The notes under the pieces: model-generated
Databases searched by the model: none
Told to the model about the DNA's origin: nothing
Seen by the model: the letters and a program-made list of their open reading frames with translations, nothing else
Position numbers and translations under genes: made by a program
Assembly (NCBI GenBank): GCA_964544695.1
Contig: CAZJDB010000038.1
Coordinates: 6,687-70,686, forward strand
From: Dinghuibacter sp964544695
GTDB lineage: Bacteria; Bacteroidota; Bacteroidia; Chitinophagales; Chitinophagaceae
Direction: 5' to 3'
Length of the DNA: 64,000 bases
In this document: piece after piece, positions 54,295 through 62,019 of the stretch
Position numbering within the stretch: position 1 is the stretch's first letter
How the letters are laid out: the number at the start of each line of letters is the position of its first letter

Positions 54295-57200
54295 ATGAGT
54301 AGACCTTTTACCCTTCCATTTAAGGTATTGCCATTTTTGATGGTATTATTATTCCCCCTGTTTGCGCTCGCCCAGAAAGAGTTGATCAATGGGCGCGTGG
54401 TATCCTTGTCTGACCAGACACCGGTAGTAGGGGCTACCCTCCTCGTCAAGGGGACCAGGATCGGGACGTCCACCGGCGCGGATGGACGCTTTATTATCAA
54501 AGCAAAAGAGGGAGATGTGCTGGTGCTTACCGGCGTGGGGATCACCACCCAGGAGGTAACCGTGGGAAAGGACCTGAACGTCCTCATCAATGCCATAACG
54601 AACTCGAGGAACATCAGTGAGGTAGTGGTTACCGCCACCGGGATTAAAAAGGAATCGAAGCGTTTGGGGTATGCCATTCAGACGATCGACGCCTCCACCC
54701 TTACCCAGGCCAGGGAACCGGATCCCATAAATTCGCTGAGGGGTCAGGCCGCGGGTTTGGAAGTGAACATCAATAATGAGATGGGGCACCCCGCCCAGGT
54801 GATCATGCGGGGAGAGAATGACCCGACCAACGCGCCCATTTTCGTGGTGGACGGCGTGGAAATCAGCTCCGACACGTACAACCTCAACCCGGACGATATT
54901 GAAACCTTCACCGTCCTGAAAGGGCCGAACGCTGCGGCGCTTTACGGGTTCCAGGGTCAAAACGGCGCCATCATCATCAATACGAAAAAAGGAACCAAAA
55001 GCAGGAAAGGGCTCGTCATCGACATAAACAACAGCACCCAGATCGAGCACGGATTTATCGCGTTGCCGAAATACCAGGACCTGTATGGGCCCGGGGATAA
55101 CGGTAAATATGCCTTCGGTGGTGGCGGTTCCAGCCCCTCTTCTTATTTTGGTAGCGGCGCGGTCGGCGTAGGGATCAACGACTATGACTACGACGTTTGG
55201 GGACCCCAATTCCGCGGGCAGTTACTGCCTCAGTTTGACGGGAATTATACCCCGGGAACCCAATATACCACCACCTTTGCGGACGGCAGCAAGTACGTCG
55301 GCAATGTGCAGCCCACTCCTTTTGTGGCGAGAGGTAAAGACAACCTCAGGCACTTCATTCAACCTGGCTTGTTGCAGACCAACAGCATTTCGATGAGTTC
55401 TTCCACGGATAAGACCGATTTGCGGTTTTCCTTCGGAGACTCCTACCAGAAGGGTATCGTCCCCAATACTCAACTGAACAACGGTAACGCCACCTTCAGC
55501 ATCGTCGAGCGCTTTACCAGCAAGTTCACTACCACGGCATATTTCAATTTCAGCAGGCAATCCAGCCCCAACGTACCGGACGTCGCTTACGGTCCCAACA
55601 GCATCATATATAATATCATCATCTGGGGCGGTGCGGATTGGAGTGTGGATCAACCCAATATCCGCAATTACTGGCAACCCGGCCACGTAGGTATAGAACA
55701 AAACTACGAGGAATATTACCGGTACAACAATCCCTGGTTCATGTCCTACGAATGGCTGAGGAGCCACTACCAGAACAACGAGTACGGGTATGTTTCGCTG
55801 AATTACAAGATCAGCCCCAGCGTAGAACTTCAGTTCAGGCCTAGTTTCACGGCGTACGATATGTTCAACTCCGAAAAAATGCCCTATTCCGCCGGTGTTT
55901 ACGGCAGGCCGTTGCGCCAGGGGGATTACCGGGAAGACCGCAGGTCCTTGTTTGAAAATAACGAGGATTTCCAGATCAGGTATCACCGGAACAGCGTCGC
56001 CGGTTTCCTCGACCTCCAGGCTGTGGGTGGGGCAACCGCCAGGAACTTTTCCTTTAATTCGAACTTCGAGTCCACCAACTACCTGAACGTCCCCGGGATT
56101 TACGCTTTTTCCAACTCCCTCGGGCCTTTGACGGGAACCAGCTTCAGGTCTTCCATGCTCGTGCTGAGTGCGTATACCTCCATCGACCTGGGTTATAAAT
56201 CCTATGTGACGGCAAACGTGACGGGACGCGTGGATAAATCCTCCACGTTGCCTTCGAATACGAACAGCTATTTTTATCCCTCCATCAATTTAGCCACCGT
56301 AATTTCCGATTACGTCCGCATGCCCAGGTTTATTTCGTTCCTGAAGCTAAGGGCCTCCTATGCGGAAAGTAAGAACGGCGGTACCCTTCCTACGTTTACG
56401 CCCAATGTCAGCGCTACGCCTGCCGGCGGATACGGGTACACCTGGACAAGCGCCTATAATGGACCCAATCCGACTTACCCTTTCACGCAAACATACGCGC
56501 TGAACCCAACCTACACGAACCAGAACAGCGCCCAATATACAGATCAGGCCATCAATCCGACCATTCACACGGCGGAACGGAAGGCAACCGAGGGAGGATT
56601 GGACATTCGCTTCATGAATAACCGCCTGGGCCTGGACGTTGCCCGGTATCACTATTGGAATGAAGGGATCGTCCCCCAGACCATTTCTTCCTCCTCCGGT
56701 TATTCTTCCTACTTTACCAACGGGAATATTTATACGAACGACGGCTGGGAAGCAACCGTGACTGGCCGGCCCATCGTCAATCCCAAGGGTTTCAGCTGGA
56801 CGGTGCTCGCGAACTTCTTCACCTATGTCCGCAAATGGGTAAGCGATGCAAACCCCGACGCCTGGCAACACAATGGTACCAGGATCGACCTGGTATACGG
56901 AGACGGTTTCGTAAGGACCCCGGACGGGAAGATGGTCATCGATCCCGTTGCCGGAATTTACGACCGCTATTCCGACCTCGGCAGCACGGCCCAAAAGATC
57001 TACGGTCACTCCGATCCGAATTGGCAATGGGGCTTGACGAATACGGTCAGTTACAAGGCATTCTCCCTGCGTTTCCAGTTTGATGGTTTGGTGGGCGGCG
57101 TCGTCGAAGATTATGTCCGTCTCAAAACCTTGCAGGGCGGCCGCCATATAGAAGCGGCTACCGGCGCCATCGGAGCGGCCAGGCCGATGGACGAGGCGGG

Positions 57201-57615
57201 TGTAGCTGCCTATACCGGCGTGGGTGTGAACCTGACCGGCGCTCCCATTCAACTGGATCCCGTAAACGGCTCCGTCACCAATTACAAGGGCCTGAGCGAA
57301 AACACCAATGCGACCAAAAGCCTGGTGCAGCCCTTCGTATACAATGCGGCCTCCATCCCGGATCTGAACATGATCAAGAAGACCAATACCAAGCTGAGGG
57401 AAGTGGCCATCACCTACCATTTACCCGACAACCTGTGGGGTAAGAGGGCGATCCTCCAGGGAGCCAGTGTTTCCCTGGTGGGCAGGAACCTGCTTTATTT
57501 CTTCCCCCAACGCTACAAGGACCTCGACGTAGACCAGTATACCCAGGATGCCGGGTCCGGCCTGCAAACGCCCACGGTTCGCAGCTATGGCTTCAACTTA
57601 GATGTATCCTTCTAA
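54295..57615 (+). CDS. SusC/RagA-family TonB-linked outer membrane transporter
   Basis: This 1106-residue protein has a signal peptide ending FALAQ (about residue 27). A carboxypeptidase-regulatory-like domain follows (INGRVVSLSDQTPVVGATLLVKG..GVGITTQEV, about 30-100), then a plug (LRGQAAGLEVNINNEMG..IFVVDGVEISS..TVLKGPNAAALYGFQGQNGAIIINTKKG) and a large barrel ending in Phe (SYGFNLDVSF). SusC proteins import ligands captured by the partner SusD lipoprotein. The substrate is usually a glycan, but here the downstream phosphodiesterase suggests a glycerophosphodiester or phospholipid product. It is preceded by three repeat boxes. Confidence 0.95.
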   Translation: MSRPFTLPFKVLPFLMVLLFPLFALAQKELINGRVVSLSDQTPVVGATLLVKGTRIGTSTGADGRFIIKAKEGDVLVLTGVGITTQEVTVGKDLNVLINAITNSRNISEVVVTATGIKKESKRLGYAIQTIDASTLTQAREPDPINSLRGQAAGLEVNINNEMGHPAQVIMRGENDPTNAPIFVVDGVEISSDTYNLNPDDIETFTVLKGPNAAALYGFQGQNGAIIINTKKGTKSRKGLVIDINNSTQIEHGFIALPKYQDLYGPGDNGKYAFGGGGSSPSSYFGSGAVGVGINDYDYDVWGPQFRGQLLPQFDGNYTPGTQYTTTFADGSKYVGNVQPTPFVARGKDNLRHFIQPGLLQTNSISMSSSTDKTDLRFSFGDSYQKGIVPNTQLNNGNATFSIVERFTSKFTTTAYFNFSRQSSPNVPDVAYGPNSIIYNIIIWGGADWSVDQPNIRNYWQPGHVGIEQNYEEYYRYNNPWFMSYEWLRSHYQNNEYGYVSLNYKISPSVELQFRPSFTAYDMFNSEKMPYSAGVYGRPLRQGDYREDRRSLFENNEDFQIRYHRNSVAGFLDLQAVGGATARNFSFNSNFESTNYLNVPGIYAFSNSLGPLTGTSFRSSMLVLSAYTSIDLGYKSYVTANVTGRVDKSSTLPSNTNSYFYPSINLATVISDYVRMPRFISFLKLRASYAESKNGGTLPTFTPNVSATPAGGYGYTWTSAYNGPNPTYPFTQTYALNPTYTNQNSAQYTDQAINPTIHTAERKATEGGLDIRFMNNRLGLDVARYHYWNEGIVPQTISSSSGYSSYFTNGNIYTNDGWEATVTGRPIVNPKGFSWTVLANFFTYVRKWVSDANPDAWQHNGTRIDLVYGDGFVRTPDGKMVIDPVAGIYDRYSDLGSTAQKIYGHSDPNWQWGLTNTVSYKAFSLRFQFDGLVGGVVEDYVRLKTLQGGRHIEAATGAIGAARPMDEAGVAAYTGVGVNLTGAPIQLDPVNGSVTNYKGLSENTNATKSLVQPFVYNAASIPDLNMIKKTNTKLREVAITYHLPDNLWGKRAILQGASVSLVGRNLLYFFPQRYKDLDVDQYTQDAGSGLQTPTVRSYGFNLDVSF

Positions 57616-57634
57616 TCCATAAAGCGCGAAAAAT

Positions 57635-59272
57635 ATGAAACCAAGAAATTATATATTACTTCTGTGCATGGGAACGCTCCTGATGTTTTCCTGCAAAAAG
57701 GTAATCACCAACGATCAACAAGATCCCAATAACCCCAGCAGCGTGCCTCCCGGGCTTATCCTGGGGACCGTTTTACTGGACATGTCCGGCGAGGGATCCG
57801 CGGGGTCACTGGGCGGTCTGAATTGCTGGAATAATGTCCAGGATTGGAACCAATACCACTGCCAGAACTACGACTATTACGGGAACAATATCTATTCATG
57901 GACCAGCGGTTCCTTCGACCCTTACCTGGTGATGAAGAACGTCGTCCAGATGGACAAAGAGGTCCTTGTCAGAGGGGGGAGTGCCATAAACCCCTATGAG
58001 GCGCTCGGACGTTTTATCGAGGCCTATTATTATTACAACCTGACTTCGATGTTCGGGGACGTACCCCAGGTGGAAGCCCTGGAAGGTTCGGAAAACCAGT
58101 CCCCCGCTTACACACCCCAGGAGCAGGTATTCGAGTACGTGCTCAATCAACTCGACACCGCCAATACGGATCTGACCACCCTCATCGCCAACAACGACGT
58201 GTCTTTGCAATCCGACCAGGATATGTATTTTGGCGCCCTTGGCGGCACGGCCGAACTCCAGGCCTGGCAAAAGACGGTGAATTCCTTCAAGCTGAGGGTG
58301 CTCGTTGCCCTGAGCAACCAGGCGGCCGATGCCAACCTGAATGTCCCGACCCAGTTCGCCAATATCTTCAATAACCCGGCGACGTATCCTATTTTCCAAA
58401 GCCAGAGTGATGACTGGGTATTGAATTTCAATCCGGGCGGAAGCAATACGTATACTACCTATCCTTTCAATCCCAGTAATTTCGGTTCGATTGCCGCGCG
58501 GTACAATATGGCTGCCACCTATGTGAGCGCCTTGACGTCGATCAACGACCCCCGCGTTTTCATGACCTGCGATCCCGCATGGGGATTGCCGAATATCGAT
58601 GTGAACAATCCCTGCCAGTATCAGTTCTTCGTGGGCGCCAGCACGGGCTTGGACCTGGGGACCATGTACAATAATGCCAGCGCGGGCAAGTACTCCTTCA
58701 TCGGCCGCTACCGCTACTACTCGAACTTCACCGGCGAGCCTATGGTGTTGTGTGGTTTCAAGGAGCTCCAGTTCAATATAGCCGAAGCCATCGAGCGCGG
58801 TTGGATTACGGGGACCGCTGCGACATACTATCAGAATGGCATTACCCAAACCATGGCTTTCTACGGGATCGATGTAACCCAAACCAACTTTACCGCGCAT
58901 TTCCTGCCCCCGGGAGCCAACTCCGTAACGCAGGTAGCGCCCTATCCCTTTACGTTCGACTGGGCCACTTATTACGCCCAGCCGGCTGTTCAATTGTCGG
59001 CTACGACTGCCACCGCGATCAACCAGATCGTGTACCAGAAGTATATCACCTGCTTCGAGAATTCGGGCTATGAGGGATACTATAATTGGCGCAGGGTAGG
59101 TGTACCCGCCTTCCAGAGCGGCAGCGGGGTAGGTAATAACGGTGTGGTCCCCATCAGGTGGGCTTACCCGATCGCCGAACAGTCCACGAACGCCAAGAAC
59201 TGGGCGGCTGCCATCGCCAACCAGAAGTTCTCTGCGGACGACCTCAATCAAAAGATGTGGCTGCTGCAATAA
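57635..59272 (+). CDS. SusD/RagB-family substrate-binding lipoprotein
   Basis: This 545-residue lipoprotein has its lipobox MFSC at Cys20. It has the SusD TPR-like N-terminal half (EALGRFIEAYYYYNLTSMFGDVPQVEAL) and the C-terminal FKELQFNIAEAIERGW and YQKYITCFENSGYEGYYNWRRVG segments typical of the SusD-like 2 subgroup. It caps the SusC transporter on the cell surface. It follows susC by 19 bp and overlaps the phosphodiesterase start. Confidence 0.94.
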   Translation: MKPRNYILLLCMGTLLMFSCKKVITNDQQDPNNPSSVPPGLILGTVLLDMSGEGSAGSLGGLNCWNNVQDWNQYHCQNYDYYGNNIYSWTSGSFDPYLVMKNVVQMDKEVLVRGGSAINPYEALGRFIEAYYYYNLTSMFGDVPQVEALEGSENQSPAYTPQEQVFEYVLNQLDTANTDLTTLIANNDVSLQSDQDMYFGALGGTAELQAWQKTVNSFKLRVLVALSNQAADANLNVPTQFANIFNNPATYPIFQSQSDDWVLNFNPGGSNTYTTYPFNPSNFGSIAARYNMAATYVSALTSINDPRVFMTCDPAWGLPNIDVNNPCQYQFFVGASTGLDLGTMYNNASAGKYSFIGRYRYYSNFTGEPMVLCGFKELQFNIAEAIERGWITGTAATYYQNGITQTMAFYGIDVTQTNFTAHFLPPGANSVTQVAPYPFTFDWATYYAQPAVQLSATTATAINQIVYQKYITCFENSGYEGYYNWRRVGVPAFQSGSGVGNNGVVPIRWAYPIAEQSTNAKNWAAAIANQKFSADDLNQKMWLLQ

Positions 59273-60033
59273 TTCTGTTGTTCCTTACCCTGTGCGGCCC
59301 TTTGCCCAAGATCAAACACCGCTTCATCGTGGTGTGTCACAGGGGGGATCATACACAGGCGCCCGAGAATACGCTCGAGGCTTTTTCCAACGCCATCAAG
59401 GATGGCGCGGATTTCGTGGAAATCGACCTCAGGACGACGGTGGACAGCCAGCTCGTTATCATGCACGACGCGACGGTCGACCGGATGACGGATGGAAAAG
59501 GGTTCGTGAAGGACCTGACGTTCGACGCGATCCGCAAACTGAAGGTGAAGGGCGGGGCTCCCGTGCCCACCTTCGGGGAGGTGCTGGAATTGTGCAAGGA
59601 CAAGATCAACATTTACCTCGATTTCAAGAATGCCGATCCCGCCCAGGCTTACAAGGAAATCCTGGCTGCGGGGATGGAAAAGCAAGTGGTGGTTTACCTC
59701 AACGCCGAGCAGCAATATTACAAATGGAGAGCCGCGGCGCCCGACATGCCCCTGATGGTCAGCCTGCCGGGGTCTATTAAGAAGGACACAACGGCCATGA
59801 AAGATTTTTTAGGAAAAGCGCGGGTCGAGATACTTGACGGAGACTATAACGAGTATACCGCGGACATGGTAACTGTTGCAAACCGCCTGGGTTACCTGGT
59901 GCTCCCCGATATCGAGGGGCCCAAGGAAAGCCCGGAACTCTGGAGTATCCCTATCGGGATGGGCGTTCGCGCCCTCCAGACGGATCATCCGGCAGATTTG
60001 ATTCACTACCTGGAAGAGCAACATTTACGATAG
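59257..60033 (+). CDS. Glycerophosphodiester phosphodiesterase
   Basis: This protein of about 258 residues has the GDPD domain signature: VVCHRGDHTQAPENTLEAF, then EIDLRTTVDSQLVIMHDATVDRMTDG, carrying the catalytic His pair and metal-binding Glu-x-Asp. A later YLDFKN and VLPDIEGPKESPE follow. It cleaves glycerophosphodiesters to glycerol 3-phosphate and an alcohol. There is no ATG. The GTG at 59257, overlapping susD by 16 bp, gives a short hydrophobic N-terminus ending LTLCG, which may be a lipoprotein signal; a TTG at 59278 is an alternative. An envelope location is thus plausible but unproven. Confidence 0.88.
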   Translation: MAAAIILLFLTLCGPLPKIKHRFIVVCHRGDHTQAPENTLEAFSNAIKDGADFVEIDLRTTVDSQLVIMHDATVDRMTDGKGFVKDLTFDAIRKLKVKGGAPVPTFGEVLELCKDKINIYLDFKNADPAQAYKEILAAGMEKQVVVYLNAEQQYYKWRAAAPDMPLMVSLPGSIKKDTTAMKDFLGKARVEILDGDYNEYTADMVTVANRLGYLVLPDIEGPKESPELWSIPIGMGVRALQTDHPADLIHYLEEQHLR

Positions 60034-60077
60034 CGCCTTTCATTGACTTCTCATAACAAGTGTTACCCTAAACCAAC

Positions 60078-60109
60078 AAGGCTACCCTCTTTAGGGTGGC
60101 CTTTGTTTT
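60078..60109 (+). terminator. Rho-independent terminator of the susCD-GDPD operon
   Basis: An 11-bp stem AAGGCTACCCT/AGGGTGGCCTT (one T-G pair) with loop CTTT is followed by TGTTTT, 44 bp after the phosphodiesterase stop. Confidence 0.85.
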
Positions 60110-60127
60110 AGCGGGCAGTCCCGAGGT

Positions 60128-61171
60128 CTATCGCGCCGTTTCCAGGGTGAACCCAAAGGTACTCCCGACTTCGGGCTTGCTGCGCACATGGATCACCTGC
60201 CCATGCGCCTCGATAATGTGTTTGCAAATCGCCAACCCCAGCCCGCTACCGCCCTGCTTGCGGCTGCGCGCGGCGTCCGTTCGGTAAAAGCGTTCAAATA
60301 TGCGGTTCAGGTGCTCCTCGGCAATGCCGATCCCATCGTCCGAGATTTCCACCAGTACATGCTTGCCGTCAGTCTTGTAGACACTGGCGATGATGGAGCC
60401 CGAGGCGCGTCCGTATTTGATGGCGTTGTCCACGAGGTTGATCAGGACCTGGCGGATTTTTTCCTTGTCGCCCAGGACGGTGAGGGGCGCCTCGCAGCCC
60501 TTCTTGATGGAGGTCTTGATTTGTTTGTCGCTGGCCCTGAGCGAAAGGGAGTCGTATACTTCCCGGATGAGCTCCTGGATGGCGAAGGCCTCTTTATTCA
60601 TTTGCTGGTGCCCGCTTTCCAGCTTGGATATTTCGTCCAGGTCGTCCACGAGGTTGACGAGGCGGTCCACGTTTTTGGAGGCGTTTTCCAGGAACTTTTT
60701 GTGCACCTCGGGGTTGTTCATGGCCCCGTTCAGCAAGGTGTCGATATATCCCTGGATGGCGAAGATGGGTGTTTTGAGTTCGTGGGAAAGGTTTTGCAGG
60801 AATTCCTTACGGAACTTTTCGTTCTGCTTCAGGACTTCGATTTCAGCCCTGCGCTGGAGGGCCCATTTTTCGACGTCATCGCTGACCTCTTCGATGGTCT
60901 TTTGGGGGAGGATGTTCTTGTAGTAGAATTCTTCCCTTTTGCTGGCCTTGGTTTGATAGATGAACTTGTAGATCAGCTTGACTTTCCGGTAAATGAAGTT
61001 CTGAAGGCTGAAAAAAACGAGGCCGTAGCAGACCGAAAAGGTGAGGATCAGGCTGATCAGGGCGCTGATCCAGTTATAATGCACGATGTAAAAGCCCAGG
61101 GCAACCAGCACGGAGAGGATGACAGCGTTGAAAAGGGCTATTTGTTGAGGTGTGAGGTTCTTTGTCGTCAT
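60128..61171 (-). CDS. PhoR-like sensor histidine kinase
   Basis: This 347-residue kinase has two adjacent N-terminal helices (about 13-32 and 35-56) with almost no periplasmic loop. A linker follows, then the H-box FLQNLSHELKTPIFAIQGY and an ATPase domain with NLVDNAIKYG, ISDDGIGI and GGSGLGLAICKHI. The lack of a periplasmic sensor domain fits PhoR-type kinases that take their signal from a transporter and PhoU-type protein. Its ATG overlaps the response regulator stop by 4 bp. Confidence 0.9.
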   Translation of the reverse strand: MTTKNLTPQQIALFNAVILSVLVALGFYIVHYNWISALISLILTFSVCYGLVFFSLQNFIYRKVKLIYKFIYQTKASKREEFYYKNILPQKTIEEVSDDVEKWALQRRAEIEVLKQNEKFRKEFLQNLSHELKTPIFAIQGYIDTLLNGAMNNPEVHKKFLENASKNVDRLVNLVDDLDEISKLESGHQQMNKEAFAIQELIREVYDSLSLRASDKQIKTSIKKGCEAPLTVLGDKEKIRQVLINLVDNAIKYGRASGSIIASVYKTDGKHVLVEISDDGIGIAEEHLNRIFERFYRTDAARSRKQGGSGLGLAICKHIIEAHGQVIHVRSKPEVGSTFGFTLETAR

Positions 61172-61869
61172 AGTTCAAACTTGTATCCCACCCCCTTGAC
61201 CGTGGTGATACAGTCGACTTCCAGCTTTTGCCGGATCTTGCGGATATGAACGTCAATGGTCCTGTCACCAACGATCACGTCGGTCCCCCAGACCTGGCTG
61301 AGGATCTCGTTCCGGAGGAAGACCCGGCCGGGGCGGGAGGCCAGCAGGGCGAGGAGCTCAAATTCCTTTTTGGCCAGCGTTATGTCCTTTTCCTGGTAAT
61401 TGACCATGAATTTTTCCTTGTCGATCATCAGGTCCCCTACCTGTATGGTATTCCCGGGCAGGGACAGCGCGTTGCCTTCCCTGGGACGACGGGTCCGTCG
61501 GAACAGGGCATTGACTCTGCTAACCAATACTTTAGGGCTGATGGGCTTGCTCACATAGTCGTCGGCCCCCGTTTCCAATCCGTGAATTTGGTTCTTTTCG
61601 TCGCTCAGGGCGGTCAGGAAAATGATCAGCGTTTCGCCGAAGGCCGGCTGCATGCGTAGCATGTTGCAAACCTCGATACCATTTTTCTTGGGCATCATGA
61701 TGTCCAGCACGATCAATTCCGGGTTGAAATTCCTGGCCTTTTCCAGGGCTTCATCCCCGTCTTTGGCAGTGACGACCTGGTATCCCTCGGCGGCAAGGTT
61801 GTACTGAAGGATTTCGAGGATGTCAGGTTCATCGTCGGCAATCAAGATCTTTTTCCCCTTGGTATCCAT
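61168..61869 (-). CDS. PhoB/OmpR-family response regulator
   Basis: This 233-residue protein has a receiver domain with acidic pair DDEPD, phospho-acceptor Asp in LIVLDIMMPKKNG, Thr in FLTAL and Lys in SKPIS. The C-terminal winged helix has LLALLASRPGRVFLRNEIL and GDRTIDVHIRKIRQKLE. It leads the regulator-kinase pair. Regulators of this class bind tandem 7-bp cores at 11-bp spacing, which is what precedes susC. Confidence 0.94.
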   Translation of the reverse strand: MDTKGKKILIADDEPDILEILQYNLAAEGYQVVTAKDGDEALEKARNFNPELIVLDIMMPKKNGIEVCNMLRMQPAFGETLIIFLTALSDEKNQIHGLETGADDYVSKPISPKVLVSRVNALFRRTRRPREGNALSLPGNTIQVGDLMIDKEKFMVNYQEKDITLAKKEFELLALLASRPGRVFLRNEILSQVWGTDVIVGDRTIDVHIRKIRQKLEVDCITTVKGVGYKFEL

Positions 61870-61982
61870 GACACAAAATTATGGGCACCCCTCCAAACCT
61901 ATATTATAAAATTGTTAACCGCCCCCGCACACAATATTACGTAAAATAGTAATGTGAGGCCGCACGTCTGCGTTTTTGGTCG

Positions 61983-61990
61983 TATTTTTG
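61983..61990 (+). promoter_or_regulatory. -7 promoter element (TATTTTTG) of the right-edge gene
   Basis: A perfect TAnnTTTG lies 29 bp before the ATG at 62020, in the gap divergent from the response regulator gene. Confidence 0.5.
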
Positions 61991-62019
61991 CCTCTTATTC
62001 AGGTCGAAATCTATTGTTG

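Noticed and set aside
57896..59269. 457-residue open frame antisense to susD
   Set aside because: It covers the SusD lipoprotein gene almost exactly and has no signal peptide or domain.
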